Assembly: GCA_044222225.1 (NCBI GenBank)
Contig: JBGANR010000015.1
Location: forward strand, 73,621 to 137,620
Origin: JBGANR01 sp044222225
GTDB lineage: Bacteria; Actinomycetota; Actinomycetes; Mycobacteriales; Mycobacteriaceae
Length of the DNA: 64,000 nucleotides
Direction of reading: 5' to 3'
Shown: piece after piece, positions 8,014 through 18,200 of the stretch
How positions within the stretch are numbered: the stretch's first letter is position 1
Layout of the letters: each line of letters opens with the position of its first letter
Translations under genes and position numbers: made by a program
Notes under the pieces: generated by a model
What the model was told of the DNA's origin: nothing
Database searches by the model: none
What the model saw: the letters and a program-made list of their open reading frames with translations, nothing else

Positions 8014-8212
8014 CGACCGCGGCGGTCCGTGGGCCGTGAGAGCGGCCGCGGTGTTCGAGTCGGCTCCGGTATTCTCACCTCTGCGATGTGCGGGATCCCC
8101 CATTCCTGCCGCTCGGACGCCACTGGTCGCCTATACGCGAGACGACGTGCGCGCGTGCGTCCCCGTCGGCATCGACGATCGAAGCCGGTCCGCCGGCGCG
8201 GAGGCTGACACG

Positions 8213-8662
8213 ATGCACTGTCCGTTCTGCAGGAACACCGATACGCGCGTGGTCGATTCACGGGTGGCGGACGAGGGGCAGGCGATCCGGCGCAGGCGAG
8301 CGTGTTCCAACTGCGGTCGCCGGTTCACGACGGTCGAGGCGGCGGTGCTCGCCGTCGTCAAGCGGAACGGGGTCACCGAGCCGTTCTCTCGGGAGAAGGT
8401 CGTCCGGGGCGTCCGGCGGGCGTGCCAGGGGCGTCAGGTCGACGACGACGATCTGATCAAGCTCGCCCAGCAGGTGGAGGACACGGTCCGTTCGTCGGGT
8501 ACCGCCGAGGTGCCGAGCCACGAGGTCGGCCTGGCGATCCTCGGCCCGCTGCGCGACCTCGACGAGGTGGCCTACCTGCGGTTCGCCTCCGTGTACCGCG
8601 GATTCACGTCCATCGAGGACTTCGAGCACGAGATCGAGAAGCTGCGTTCGCGGACGTCGTAA
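8213..8662 (+). CDS. nrdR: transcriptional repressor NrdR
   Basis: 149 residues. NrdR represses ribonucleotide reductase genes in response to the ATP/dATP ratio. The N-terminal zinc ribbon has its four cysteines in MHCPFC and ACSNC, followed by an ATP-cone domain at about 46-136 (VVKRNGVTEPFSREKVVRG). GGAGG at 8200-8204 gives ideal spacing to ATG 8213; upstream in-frame sequence is not conserved. The 199 bases between the LysM gene and nrdR hold a possible -10 (TATTCT, 8070-8075) but no recognisable cobalamin riboswitch and no clear NrdR box. Confidence 0.97.
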   Translation: MHCPFCRNTDTRVVDSRVADEGQAIRRRRACSNCGRRFTTVEAAVLAVVKRNGVTEPFSREKVVRGVRRACQGRQVDDDDLIKLAQQVEDTVRSSGTAEVPSHEVGLAILGPLRDLDEVAYLRFASVYRGFTSIEDFEHEIEKLRSRTS

Positions 8663-8703
8663 GGCGGCGGTACGCGGCCGGGCGACGACGGCCGATCATG
8701 GCG

Positions 8704-11700
8704 TCAGCGCCCGGCGAGACGACCGATCTCCCGGACGATGCGCTTCTCCGACACCGGGAACGGCGTGCCGAGGCGTTGTGCGAAGAGGCTGACACGCAGC
8801 TCTTCGACGAGCCAGTGCGCCTGCTCGTTGATCGACGGGGCGAGCGCGGGGGGCGCCGAGTCGACGACGGCGGCCCAGCGGGCCAGGACACGATCGATCG
8901 TCGCGCGATGCTGCCGATCGCGGTCGCGCGAGGCGGGCAGCGAACGCAGCCGCTCGGCGGCCGCGGCGAGATAGCGCGGGACATGCCGGAGGTGGCTTGG
9001 CGCCGTCGTGCCGACGAAGCCGTCGTAGACGAGCTCGCCGAGCTGATCGGCGACGTCCTCGGCCACCTCGGGGAACGGGCCCCGCGCGTCGTCGATGAGA
9101 CCCCTGACCTCGCCGGCGCCGGCGATGATCTCCGCGGACAGCAGCATGAGTTCGGTGGCCAGCGGGGTGACGCGCGGTCGTAGATCGGCGGCGAGGGCGG
9201 CGAAGGCGTCCGGGCCCCACGGGATGTCATGGGCCGCGGCGAGTTCGGTGATCGCGGCCGTCGTGCAGTCGGTGAGCCACGTCTGCGGAGAGCGGTAGGG
9301 GCTCGCCGCCAGGGCGACGCGCTCGGCGGGGGTCATCGCCGCGACGGCGCCCCGGCCGAGGCCGGGCAGAGCCAGGTGCAGCAACGCGACGACACCGGCG
9401 CGCATCGATCGGGCCTGGTCGGTGGGCGTCGCGGCGACGGTGACGCCCACGCCGCGCGCGCCGGGGGCCAGCGTCGGATAGGCCGTCGTGCGCTGGCCGT
9501 CGACGACGATCGTGGTCGACCGCGGCACGTCGCCGAGCGTGGCGGCGGTCCAGGTCGTCGCCGGGGGCCGCGTCACGTCGGCGTCGGCCCGCAGCGCGGA
9601 CGATGCGTCGGCGGCGAACCGGCGCTGCAGTTCGCCGAGGTTGCGGGAGAAGCCGAGCTCGCCGTGCGAGGCGCCGCGCTGCGACGATCCACCGTGCGGC
9701 GATCCGCCCCGAGACGAGCTCTGCTTGTGCGTCCCCGCACGCTCGCCCTCGACGGCGAAACCCATCCGCAGGTGCGCCGGAAGCGCAGCCGGTGAGAAAT
9801 CGCCGGGATCGATCGTCGTGGCCGTCATCGCCGTCAGCTCACGGGCCAGACCGAGGACGAGCGGCTCCGAGCGGGCGGTGAGCCGCGAGAGCGCCGCCGC
9901 GGCGAAGTCGGGAGCGGGCACGACCAGCCGACGCAGCGGCTTGGGCAGCGTCTTGATGAGCGTCGCGGCCAGCTCGGCCCGCAGACCCGGAACCAGCCAG
10001 TCGAAGCCCGCGCCGCGGACGGTCGGCAACGCCTGCAGCGGGATGTGCACGGTGACGCCGTCGCGCGGGTCCGTCGGATCGAAGACGTAGGTGAGTGCGA
10101 ACTCGCGTCCGCCCTGCGCCCACACGTCGGGGAACGCCCCCGGATCGACGGCGTCGGTGCGCAATGTCGCCGGATCGACGTCAAGCAGGTGCGGATCGGA
10201 GCGCTGCGCCTTCTTCCACCAGGTGTCGAAATGCCTGGCCGAGACGCAGGTCTCGCCGACGCGGGCGTCGTAGAAGGCGAAGAGGTCTTCGGGATCGATG
10301 GTGAGGTCGCGCCGCCGCGCGCGGGCCTCGGTCTCCTCGGCGTCGGCGAGCAGCTCGGCGTTGCGGTGGAAGAACGCGTGCCGGCTCCGCCAGTCGCCCT
10401 CGACGAGGGCGTGCCGGATGAAGATCTCGCGCGCCGCCTCGGGGTCGACGCGGCCGAACGGCACGAGCCGCCGGTCGACGATCGGCACGCCGTAGAGCGT
10501 CACCCGCTCGTAGGCGACGGCGGACTCCCGCTTGCTCGACCAGTGCGGCTCGCTGTACTGCCGTTTGACGAGGTCGCCCGCGATCGCCTCCACCCAGGCC
10601 GGGTCGAAGGCCGCGCAGGTGCGCGCCCACAGCCGTGAGGTCTCGACGAGTTCGGCCGCCATGACGTAACGTGGCGGATTCTTGGCCAGTGACGAGCCCG
10701 GGAAGACGGCGAACTTCGCGCCCCGCGCCCCCTGGAACTCACGTTTGTCGCCGTCGCGGAAGCCGATGTGGCCGAGCAGACCCGTCAGCATGGCCCGGTG
10801 GACGGCGTCGGGCGCGGCGGGCTGCTCGTTGGGCGTCCACCCGAGCCGGTCGGTGGTGCTGCGCAGCTGACGGTGCAGGTCACGCCATTCGCGGATGCGC
10901 AGCCAGTGCAGGAACTCCTTCTGGCAGGTGCGCCGGAAGGCGCTCGCCGACAGCTCGGCGCGCCGTTCTTCGAGGTGGTTCCACAGCTTGACCGTGGCGA
11001 GGAAGTCCGATCCCGGCACGGTGAACCGCGCGTGCGCGGCGTCCGCGGCGCCCTGCTGCTCGAGCGGCCGCTCGCGGACGTCCGGCAGGGACAGCGCGGA
11101 GACGATGACGAGCGTCTCGGCCAGTGCACCGTCGTCGCGGCCGGCGATGAGCATGCGGCCGAGGCGCGGGTCGATGGGCAGGTCGGCGAGCTGACGGCCG
11201 ACCTCGGTGAGCCGGCGGTCCGGCCCGGTGCCGGGCTCGAGCGCACCGAGCTCGTCCAGGAGGGCGACGCCGTCCCGGACGGCGCGGGCGTCCGGCGGCT
11301 GCACGAAGGGGAAGGCCGCGACGTCGCCGAGGCCGAGCGAGATCATCTGCAGGATGACGGCCGCGAGATTGGTGCGCAGGATCTCCGGGTCGGTGAACTC
11401 CGGCCGCGCGTCGAAGTCGTCCTCGCTGTAGAGCCGGACGCAGACGCCGTCGGCGACGCGTCCGCAGCGGCCGGCGCGCTGACGGGCGCTGGCCTGGCTG
11501 ATCGGTTCGATGGGCAGCCGCTGCACCTTGGTGCGGGTGGAGAACCGCGAGATGCGGGCGGTGCCGGCGTCGACGACGAACCGGATCCCGGGGACCGTCA
11601 ACGAGGTCTCCGCGACATTGGTCGCCAGCACGATCCGACGGCCCGAATGCGGGGCGAACACGCGGTGCTGATCGGCCGCGGACAACCGGGCGAAGAGCGG

Positions 11701-12699
11701 CAGGATCTCGGTGCCGGGCCGGCAGTGCTTCTCCAACGCCTTGGCGGTGTCGCGGATCTCGCGCTCGGTCGCGAGGAAGACGAGGATGTCGCCGAGGATC
11801 CCGGCGCCGAGCTCGTCGACGGCCGCGCAGATCGCCTCGGTCTCGGTGAGGTCGATCTGGTCGTCGTTGAGATCGACCGACAGCGGCCGGTAGCGGATCT
11901 CGACGGGGTACGTGCGCCCTTCGACCTCGATCACGGGGACCGCGTGCTCGGGCGTCGCGAAGTGGTCCGCGAACCGCTGCGGGTCGATCGTCGCCGACGT
12001 GATGACGACCTTGAGATCGGGGCGGCGGGGGAGCAGCGTCTTGAGGTAGCCGAGGATGAAGTCGATGTTGAGGCTGCGCTCGTGGGCCTCGTCGATGATG
12101 ATGGCGTCGTAGCCGCGCAGCAGGCGGTCGCGGGTCAGTTCGCGCAGCAGGATGCCGTCGGTCATGACCTTGACCAGGGTGTTCTCGCCGACGCGGTCGG
12201 TGAACCGGACGGCGTAGCCGATGTCCGCGCCGAGCTCGGTGCCGGTCTCCTCGGCGATGCGCTCGGCCACCGAGCGGGCCGCGAGCCGGCGCGGCTGCGT
12301 GTGTCCGATGAGCCCGCGACGCCCGTAGCCGAGTTCGAGGAGGATTTTCGGCAGCTGCGTCGTCTTGCCGGAGCCCGTCTCGCCCGCCACGACGACGACC
12401 TGATGCGTGGCGATCGCCGCCGCGATCTCGTCGCGGGCGGCCGAGACCGGCAGCTCCTCCGGATAGCGGATGGTCGGGGTGCGGCCGAGCCTGCGCGTGA
12501 GACGGGCGTGGGCGGCGTCGATGTCCGGGGTGAGGGCGTCGAGGGCGGCGGCGTCCCGGGCGTTGCCGATGCGCCGGCGCAGCCGGTGGGCGTCCGCGAT
12601 GGTGGTTTCGTCGAGCGCCGCATACGCTGCGCGCTTGTCGACGCCGGGACGCCCGCCGGCCCCTGCCCGAGGCGGTCGGGTTGCTCGGGTGACGGCCAT
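8704..12699 (-). CDS. hrpA: ATP-dependent RNA helicase HrpA (DEAH box)
   Basis: 1331 residues, the usual HrpA size. HrpA is a DEAH/RHA helicase implicated in ribosome rescue and mRNA processing. Motifs in order: I GETGSGKTTQLPK (about residue 95), Ia HTQPRRLAARSVA, II DEAHERS, III SAT, V TNVAETSLTVPGI and VI QRAGRCGR, then the helicase-associated domains and the long DUF3418 C-terminal region. ATG 12699 is chosen; TAAACT (12710-12715, minus strand) lies 10 bases upstream, so any leader would be very short. The gene is convergent with nrdR, with 41 bases between stops. A Ser/Gly/His-rich insert near residue 990 (SSRGGSPHGGSS) is a variable linker. Confidence 0.95.
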   Translation of the reverse strand: MAVTRATRPPRAGAGGRPGVDKRAAYAALDETTIADAHRLRRRIGNARDAAALDALTPDIDAAHARLTRRLGRTPTIRYPEELPVSAARDEIAAAIATHQVVVVAGETGSGKTTQLPKILLELGYGRRGLIGHTQPRRLAARSVAERIAEETGTELGADIGYAVRFTDRVGENTLVKVMTDGILLRELTRDRLLRGYDAIIIDEAHERSLNIDFILGYLKTLLPRRPDLKVVITSATIDPQRFADHFATPEHAVPVIEVEGRTYPVEIRYRPLSVDLNDDQIDLTETEAICAAVDELGAGILGDILVFLATEREIRDTAKALEKHCRPGTEILPLFARLSAADQHRVFAPHSGRRIVLATNVAETSLTVPGIRFVVDAGTARISRFSTRTKVQRLPIEPISQASARQRAGRCGRVADGVCVRLYSEDDFDARPEFTDPEILRTNLAAVILQMISLGLGDVAAFPFVQPPDARAVRDGVALLDELGALEPGTGPDRRLTEVGRQLADLPIDPRLGRMLIAGRDDGALAETLVIVSALSLPDVRERPLEQQGAADAAHARFTVPGSDFLATVKLWNHLEERRAELSASAFRRTCQKEFLHWLRIREWRDLHRQLRSTTDRLGWTPNEQPAAPDAVHRAMLTGLLGHIGFRDGDKREFQGARGAKFAVFPGSSLAKNPPRYVMAAELVETSRLWARTCAAFDPAWVEAIAGDLVKRQYSEPHWSSKRESAVAYERVTLYGVPIVDRRLVPFGRVDPEAAREIFIRHALVEGDWRSRHAFFHRNAELLADAEETEARARRRDLTIDPEDLFAFYDARVGETCVSARHFDTWWKKAQRSDPHLLDVDPATLRTDAVDPGAFPDVWAQGGREFALTYVFDPTDPRDGVTVHIPLQALPTVRGAGFDWLVPGLRAELAATLIKTLPKPLRRLVVPAPDFAAAALSRLTARSEPLVLGLARELTAMTATTIDPGDFSPAALPAHLRMGFAVEGERAGTHKQSSSRGGSPHGGSSQRGASHGELGFSRNLGELQRRFAADASSALRADADVTRPPATTWTAATLGDVPRSTTIVVDGQRTTAYPTLAPGARGVGVTVAATPTDQARSMRAGVVALLHLALPGLGRGAVAAMTPAERVALAASPYRSPQTWLTDCTTAAITELAAAHDIPWGPDAFAALAADLRPRVTPLATELMLLSAEIIAGAGEVRGLIDDARGPFPEVAEDVADQLGELVYDGFVGTTAPSHLRHVPRYLAAAAERLRSLPASRDRDRQHRATIDRVLARWAAVVDSAPPALAPSINEQAHWLVEELRVSLFAQRLGTPFPVSEKRIVREIGRLAGR

Positions 12700-12752
12700 G
12701 ATGTCGCTGAGTTTATCGGGAGGGGCCCCGGGCGGCGGAGCCCCCTCCGATG

Positions 12753-14231
12753 TCAGTGGACGCCGCGCATGAGCCGCGAGATCGGCTTGGCGGCGACGAC
12801 GAGGACGACCGCGACGGCGATCGCCGTGAGGCCGATGATCATGAAGAACGGCCGGTCGTTCTCCTTGTCGTAGAACTCGCCGAGCTTGCCGGCCATCGTC
12901 GAACCGAACGCGATCGAGAGGTAGAAGAGCGCGACCATCTGCGACTTGAAGGCGGCGGGCGAGAGCTTCGTCGACAGCGAGAGGCCGACCGGCGAGACGC
13001 ACAGCTCGGCCAGCGTGAACAGCAGCAGGATGGCGACGATGCCGAGCAGCGGCGCGGCGTTGTCACCGCTGGGCATGAGCAGGAAGACGAGGAAGGCGAG
13101 GCCCATGATGCCGACGCCGAGCGCGAACTTGATCGGCGTCGACGGCTGCCGCGGCCCGAGCTTCGTCCAGACGACGGCGAACACCGGCGCCAGCAGGATG
13201 ATGAAGACCGGGTTGATCGACTGCACCCACGACTGCGGGAACTCCCAGCCGAAGAAGTCGCGGTCGAGGCGCTGATCGGCGTAGACGGCGATGACGGTGA
13301 ACTGCTGCTGGAAGAGCGACCAGAACACCGCGCTCGCCGCGAACATCGGGATGAACGAGAGGACGCGGCTGCGTTCGGTCTCGTCCAGCTTCGGTGAGCG
13401 CAGCAGGAACGCGAAGTAGGACACGGCGGAGAGTCCGACGATCCACAGCACGATGTCGGCCAGATTGTCGGTGCCGACGACGCCCGAGGCGAGCAGCCCG
13501 GCGATGACGACGACCGCGGCGACGGCGACGGCCGAGGAGACGCGCCGGGCCTGCGGCGTCAGCGGATTCGGGACGTCGTGCGACGACGCGGGCAGCCGGT
13601 GCCGGGTGATCGCGTACTGCGTGATACCGAGTGCCATCCCGACGGCGGCGCAGCCGAAGCCCCAGTGGAAGCCCTGGTTCGTCTGCAGCCAGCCGGTGAG
13701 CAGCGGCCCGACGAAGGCGCCGATGTTGATGCCCATGTAGAAGATCGAGAAGCCGCCGTCGCGGCGCTCGTCGCCCGGACCGTAGAGCTCGCCGACGACG
13801 ACGGTCGCGTTGGCCTTGACGCCGCCGGACCCGACGGCGACGCACACGAGGCCGACGGCGAGACCGGTCGTGCCGGGCAGGACGGCGAGTGCGATGTGCC
13901 CGGTCATGACGAGGCAGGCGGAGTAGAACAGGGTGCGTTCGGAGCCGAGGATGCGGTCGGCGATCCAGGAGCCGGCGATCGCGGAGAGATAGACGAGGCC
14001 GCCGTAGGCGCCGACGATGCCGGAGGCCGTCGCCTCGTTGTAGCCGAGGCCGCCCTCGGCGGCCGAGTAGTAGATGTAGTAGGCGAGGATCGCCTGCATA
14101 CCGTAGAACGAGAACCGTTCCCACATCTCGACGCCGAAGAGATTCGCCAGCGGCAGCGGATGGCCGAAGAAGCGGGTGTCGAGTGCGGTGGCGCCGTTGT
14201 GCGGCGTCGAGGAGATGTCAGGGTTGGACAT
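12753..14231 (-). CDS. POT-family peptide MFS transporter (DtpT-like)
   Basis: 492 residues with about 12-14 membrane helices. It is a proton-coupled di/tripeptide importer of the POT/PTR family, shown by the signature EMWERFSFYGMQ (ExxERFxYYG) in helix 1, GGVKANATV and the PTR2 stretch FSIFYMGINIGAFVGPLLTGW (given as region, about residues 145-165). Homology begins a few residues after ATG 14231. The minus-strand hexamer AATACT lies 6 bases upstream and could be a leaderless -10. It shares a 110-base divergent intergenic region with the aminotransferase gene. The substrate is inferred from family membership only. Confidence 0.92.
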   Translation of the reverse strand: MSNPDISSTPHNGATALDTRFFGHPLPLANLFGVEMWERFSFYGMQAILAYYIYYSAAEGGLGYNEATASGIVGAYGGLVYLSAIAGSWIADRILGSERTLFYSACLVMTGHIALAVLPGTTGLAVGLVCVAVGSGGVKANATVVVGELYGPGDERRDGGFSIFYMGINIGAFVGPLLTGWLQTNQGFHWGFGCAAVGMALGITQYAITRHRLPASSHDVPNPLTPQARRVSSAVAVAAVVVIAGLLASGVVGTDNLADIVLWIVGLSAVSYFAFLLRSPKLDETERSRVLSFIPMFAASAVFWSLFQQQFTVIAVYADQRLDRDFFGWEFPQSWVQSINPVFIILLAPVFAVVWTKLGPRQPSTPIKFALGVGIMGLAFLVFLLMPSGDNAAPLLGIVAILLLFTLAELCVSPVGLSLSTKLSPAAFKSQMVALFYLSIAFGSTMAGKLGEFYDKENDRPFFMIIGLTAIAVAVVLVVAAKPISRLMRGVH

Positions 14232-14329
14232 GCGGGCAGTATTCCACTCGCCGCGCGATGAGTGGTGGTCGTGGTCACAGGATTCCGGCGCGATCGCGGC
14301 CCCGGATGCCCTGTGCGCCGAAGCCGGGC

Positions 14330-14335
14330 GATAAT
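14330..14335 (+). promoter_or_regulatory. -10 element for a leaderless start
   Basis: GATAAT, one mismatch from TATAAT, ends 6 bases before ATG 14342. No Shine-Dalgarno is present. Confidence 0.55.
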
Positions 14336-14341
14336 CGGCCG

Positions 14342-15595
14342 ATGAGCTCAGATGCCGCACCGTCTCGTCCCGCGTCCGCCTTCTGGCACGGCTTCGCCGA
14401 CATGGGCGCCGTCGCCCGCTCGGGTTCGTTCGTCCTCACCCGCGGCGAGGGCGCCTACGTCTACGACGCGGCGGGCACGCAATACCTCGACGCCACGGCC
14501 GGGCTCTGGTTCGCCAACGTCGGCCACGGCCGCACCGAGATCGCCGACGCCGTCGCCGCGCAGTTGGGCCGGCTCGCGCACTACTCGTGCTTCGGAGACG
14601 TGACGAACGACGTCACCGACGAACTCGCCGAACGGCTCGCCAAGGTGGCTCCGACGCCCGGCGCCAAGGTGTTCTTCACCTCCGGCGGCAGCGACAGCAT
14701 CGATTCGGCGGCCAAGCTCGCCCGGCGCTACTGGCACGAGGTGGGGCGCCCCGAGAAGACGCTCGTCGTCGGGCGCACCAACGCGTACCACGGCATGCAC
14801 GTCGCGGGCACCGCGCTCGCCGGGATCCCACTCAACCGCGAGGGCTACGGCGAGCTCATGGGCGACGCCGCGACCGTCGCCTGGGACGATCCGAACAGCC
14901 TCGCCGGTCTCATCGAACGCATCGGCGCCGACCGCATCGCGGCGTTCTTCTGCGAACCGATCATCGGCGCCGGCGGCGTCCTGCTGCCGCCGGAGGGCTA
15001 CCTCGCCGCCGTCCGGCAGATCTGCCGCGAGCACGACATCCTCTTCGTCGCCGACGAGGTGGTCACCGGATTCGGGCGCATCGGCGGACACTGGTTCGCC
15101 TCGAGCCGGTTCGGTCTCGAACCCGACATCATGACCACGGCGAAGGGGCTGACCTCGGGTTATGTCCCGATGGGCGCGGTCTTCGTCTCGGGCCGGGTCG
15201 CCGAGCCGTTCTTCGCGGGCGGCACCTGGTGGCGGCACGGCTACACCTACGGCGGACACGCCGGGGCGGCCGCGGCGGCGCTCGCCAACCTCGACATCAT
15301 CGAGCGTGAGGGACTGCTCGACGAGGCGGCCCGGCTCGAGACGACGCTCGCGCGCGAGTTCGCGCCGCTCGCCGACCACCCGCGGGTGGCGGCCGTCCGC
15401 GCGGGCCTCGGCGCCGTCGCGGCCGTCCAGCTCGCCGATCCGGCCCAGGCACCCGGTTTTGTCGCCGAGTTGCGGGCCGTCGGCGTCAGCGGACGCGCCG
15501 CGGGCCTGGGGTCGATGCAGATCTCACCCAGCTTCGTCATGACCGACGAACAGGTGGCCGAGCTCGCCGCGAGGTTCGCCCGCGCCCTGGGCTGA
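14342..15595 (+). CDS. class III PLP-dependent aminotransferase
   Basis: 417 residues. Fold-type I aminotransferase of the omega-aminotransferase/acetylornithine family. The PLP lysine is in TTAKGLTSGYVP, the cofactor-binding aspartate in ADEVVTGFGRIG, and FTSGGSDS forms the phosphate-binding loop. The FCEPIIGAGGVLLPP segment resembles omega-amino-acid:pyruvate and diamine transaminases rather than ornithine enzymes, but the substrate cannot be fixed. It stands alone, divergent from the peptide transporter, which hints at use of imported nitrogen compounds. It converges with the DUF3516 helicase 22 bases downstream. Confidence 0.9.
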   Translation: MSSDAAPSRPASAFWHGFADMGAVARSGSFVLTRGEGAYVYDAAGTQYLDATAGLWFANVGHGRTEIADAVAAQLGRLAHYSCFGDVTNDVTDELAERLAKVAPTPGAKVFFTSGGSDSIDSAAKLARRYWHEVGRPEKTLVVGRTNAYHGMHVAGTALAGIPLNREGYGELMGDAATVAWDDPNSLAGLIERIGADRIAAFFCEPIIGAGGVLLPPEGYLAAVRQICREHDILFVADEVVTGFGRIGGHWFASSRFGLEPDIMTTAKGLTSGYVPMGAVFVSGRVAEPFFAGGTWWRHGYTYGGHAGAAAAALANLDIIEREGLLDEAARLETTLAREFAPLADHPRVAAVRAGLGAVAAVQLADPAQAPGFVAELRAVGVSGRAAGLGSMQISPSFVMTDEQVAELAARFARALG

Positions 15596-15608
15596 TCGGT
15601 TCGGCCGC

Positions 15609-15626
15609 GGTCGGTTTCAGCCGACC
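15609..15626. terminator. short hairpin between convergent genes
   Basis: GGTCGG-TTTCAG-CCGACC is a perfect 6-bp stem whose loop contains the stop codon of the minus-strand helicase. It is a weak candidate bidirectional terminator. Confidence 0.35.
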
Positions 15627-18139
15627 TCGACGGCGAGTTCGGTGAGCACGGGCTCGCCCGCCGCGTCGGACGCGTCGAGGTCGATGGTGGCCAGCAGCGC
15701 CCAGCCGAGGTCGCCGTCCGGGTCGACGAGCGTCTGCCGGACGCGCCACGTGCGGCCGACGCGTTCGACGCCGAGGTACTGCGGCCCGCGTGCGGCCGGG
15801 CCGTCGTCCGGCGGGCCGTACTCGGCGAAGAACTCGTCGAACTCCTCGCGCCAGGCGATGGCCTCGGCGCCGATCGAATGCTGGTCGACGGCCGGGTCGG
15901 CCGCGGCGAGCGTCTTCCATTCCTGCCGCGCGATGGCTGTGACCAGGGCGAACATCGTGTTGCGGACGGCGATGGTGAAGCCGCGCTCGTTGGCGCTCGC
16001 GGCCCGCGGCGGCGGTGCCGGATCGTCGGCGGTGTCGCCGCCGAACTGCTCCCACTCGTCGATGAGGCTGGAGTCGACGGCGCGGATGAGGTCGCCGAGC
16101 CACCAGATGATCTCGCTGAGCTCCCGCGTGCGAGCGGCCGTCGGGATCGTCTGGCGCAGCGCCCGGTACGCGTCGGTGAGGTAGCGCAGCAGCGTGCCCT
16201 CGGAGCGGGCGAGGCCGTAGCGCTGCACGAATTCGTTGAACGTCATCGCGAGCTCGACCATCTCGCGGACCACCGACTTGGGGGAGAGCAGGTGCCGTGA
16301 GAGCCACGGGTGGGTGACGCGGTAGACGTCGAAGGCGTCGAAGAGCTCGTCGGCGAGCGGCCGCGGCCACGTGATGTCCTCGATGAGCGCCATCCGCTCC
16401 TCGTATTCGACGCCGTCGGCCTTGAGCGCGGCGATCGCCTCGCCGCGCGCCGCCTTCTGCTGCGCCATCAGCACCTGACGCGGGTCGTCGAGCGTGGCCT
16501 CGATGACCGAGACGGCGTCGAGCGCGTAGGTGTCGGCTTCCGGATCAAGCAGTTCGAGGGCGGCCAGCGCAAACGGGGACAGCGGCTGGTTGAGCGCGAA
16601 GTCCCGCTGCAGCGGCGCGCCGAGGACGACGCTGCGCCCGTTCTCGTCGGGTATGGCCAACTCGATGAGGACGCCGGAATCGCGCAGCGAGCGGTAGCGC
16701 TCGATCGCCGTCCGGATGTGCCGCAGCTGCGCCGAGCGTGGTTCGTGGTTCTGTTCGAGCAGGTGCCGCGCGTGCGCGAACAGCGAGCCGGGACGCGCGG
16801 CGAGGTTGAGCAGTGTCGCCGAGTCGATGCGGAACTGCGAGGTCAGCGGCTCGGGTGCGGCGTCGACGAGGCGCTCGAAGGTGCCGCGGCCCCACGAGAC
16901 GGTGCCCTCGGGCGCCTTCTTGCGCGTGAACTTGCGTCTCTTCTTGGGATCGGTGGTGGTCTTGGCCTCGAGCCTGGCGTTCTCGATGTCGTGCTCCGGG
17001 GCCTCGACGACGACGTAGCCGACGGTGTCGAAGCCGGGCCGGCCGGCGCGGCCGACGATCTGGTGGAACTCCCGCGCGCGCAGGTGGCGGACGCGTGAGC
17101 CGTCGTACTTGGTCAGCGCCGTGAGCAGCACGGTACGGATGGGGACGTTGATGCCGACGCCGAGCGTGTCGGTGCCGCAGATGACGACGAGCAGCCCGGC
17201 GCCGGCCAGACGTTCCACGAGGCGTCGATAGCGGGGGAGCATGCCGGCGTGATGGACGCCGATCCCGGCGCGCAGCAAGGTGCCGAGTTGTTTGCCGAAG
17301 CCGGTGGACAGGCTGACGGTGGTCAACTCGGCGACGATGGCGGCCTTGCGCTGTTTGTCGGCCAGCGGGAGGCTGAGGAGCGCCTGCGCCCGTTCGACGG
17401 CGGCCTGCTGGGTGAAGTGCACGACGTAGACCGGCGCGCGATCCTTCGCGATGAGTCGTTCGATCGTCTCGTGGATCGGTTCGACGGAGTACTCGAACTC
17501 CAGCGGCACCGGGCGCTGCACGCCGGCGACGAGCGCCGTCGCCCGGCCGGTGCGCTCGGTGAGATCGGAGACGAAGAAGTCGACCTCGCCGAGCGTCGCG
17601 GACATGAGGAGGAACTGGGCGCGTGGCAGCTCGACGATCGGCACCTGCCACGCCCAGCCCCGGTCGCGTTCGCCGTAGTAGTGGAACTCGTCCATGACGA
17701 CGGTGCCGACGTCGGCGTCCGCGCCCTCGCGCAGGGCGATGTTCGCGAGGATCTCGGCCGTCGCGCACACGATCGGCGCGCCGGGATTGACGCTGGCGTC
17801 GCCGGTGAGCATGCCGACGTTCGCGGCGCCGAAGACCTCGCACAGCGCGAAGAACTTCTCGCTGACCAGCGCCTTGATCGGAGCCGTGTAGAAACTGCGC
17901 TCGCCGCGCGCGGCGGCGAAGAACTGGGCGGCGACGGCGACGAGCGACTTGCCGGTGCCGGTCGGCGTCGCGAGCACGACGTTGGAGTCGGCCGCCAGCT
18001 CGAAGACCGCCTCCTCCTGCGCCGGATACAGTTCGATGCCCTGGTCGGCGGTCCAGGTGAGGAAGTCGTCGAGGACCTCGTCGGCGACGTACGGTCGGTC
18101 GGGGTCGAGCAGGTCGCCGAGCGTCGCCGTCGTCTTCAC
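15617..18139 (-). CDS. DEAD/DEAH-box RNA helicase with DUF3516 C-terminus
   Basis: 840 residues. SF2 helicase related to the Ski2/Mtr4-like group seen in actinobacteria. Motif I is ATPTGTGKS, motif II is DEFH, motif III is SAT and motif VI is QIVGRAGRPGF; the C-terminal half matches DUF3516. The DEFH box departs from canonical DEAH/DEVH but is seen in this family. GTG 18139 is chosen because the minus-strand -10 TACGGT lies 7 bases upstream and the protein then begins VKTTATLGDLLDPDRPY, as in homologues. A structured-RNA remodelling role is an inference. Confidence 0.92.
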   Translation of the reverse strand: MKTTATLGDLLDPDRPYVADEVLDDFLTWTADQGIELYPAQEEAVFELAADSNVVLATPTGTGKSLVAVAAQFFAAARGERSFYTAPIKALVSEKFFALCEVFGAANVGMLTGDASVNPGAPIVCATAEILANIALREGADADVGTVVMDEFHYYGERDRGWAWQVPIVELPRAQFLLMSATLGEVDFFVSDLTERTGRATALVAGVQRPVPLEFEYSVEPIHETIERLIAKDRAPVYVVHFTQQAAVERAQALLSLPLADKQRKAAIVAELTTVSLSTGFGKQLGTLLRAGIGVHHAGMLPRYRRLVERLAGAGLLVVICGTDTLGVGINVPIRTVLLTALTKYDGSRVRHLRAREFHQIVGRAGRPGFDTVGYVVVEAPEHDIENARLEAKTTTDPKKRRKFTRKKAPEGTVSWGRGTFERLVDAAPEPLTSQFRIDSATLLNLAARPGSLFAHARHLLEQNHEPRSAQLRHIRTAIERYRSLRDSGVLIELAIPDENGRSVVLGAPLQRDFALNQPLSPFALAALELLDPEADTYALDAVSVIEATLDDPRQVLMAQQKAARGEAIAALKADGVEYEERMALIEDITWPRPLADELFDAFDVYRVTHPWLSRHLLSPKSVVREMVELAMTFNEFVQRYGLARSEGTLLRYLTDAYRALRQTIPTAARTRELSEIIWWLGDLIRAVDSSLIDEWEQFGGDTADDPAPPPRAASANERGFTIAVRNTMFALVTAIARQEWKTLAAADPAVDQHSIGAEAIAWREEFDEFFAEYGPPDDGPAARGPQYLGVERVGRTWRVRQTLVDPDGDLGWALLATIDLDASDAAGEPVLTELAVEVG

Positions 18140-18146
18140 CGGGACC

Positions 18147-18152
18147 ACCGTA
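18147..18152 (-). promoter_or_regulatory. -10 element for a leaderless start
   Basis: TACGGT on the minus strand lies 7 bases before the helicase GTG at 18139; no ribosome-binding site is visible. Confidence 0.5.
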
Positions 18153-18200
18153 GCGAACTCGGACCCGCCCACCGGCGGCGTGGTCGCCGCCGCGGCCGGG

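Noticed and set aside
8014..8212. Cobalamin riboswitch upstream of nrdR
   Set aside because: No B12-box-like sequence or suitable multi-helix structure is visible in the 199 bases; nrdR has its own Shine-Dalgarno.
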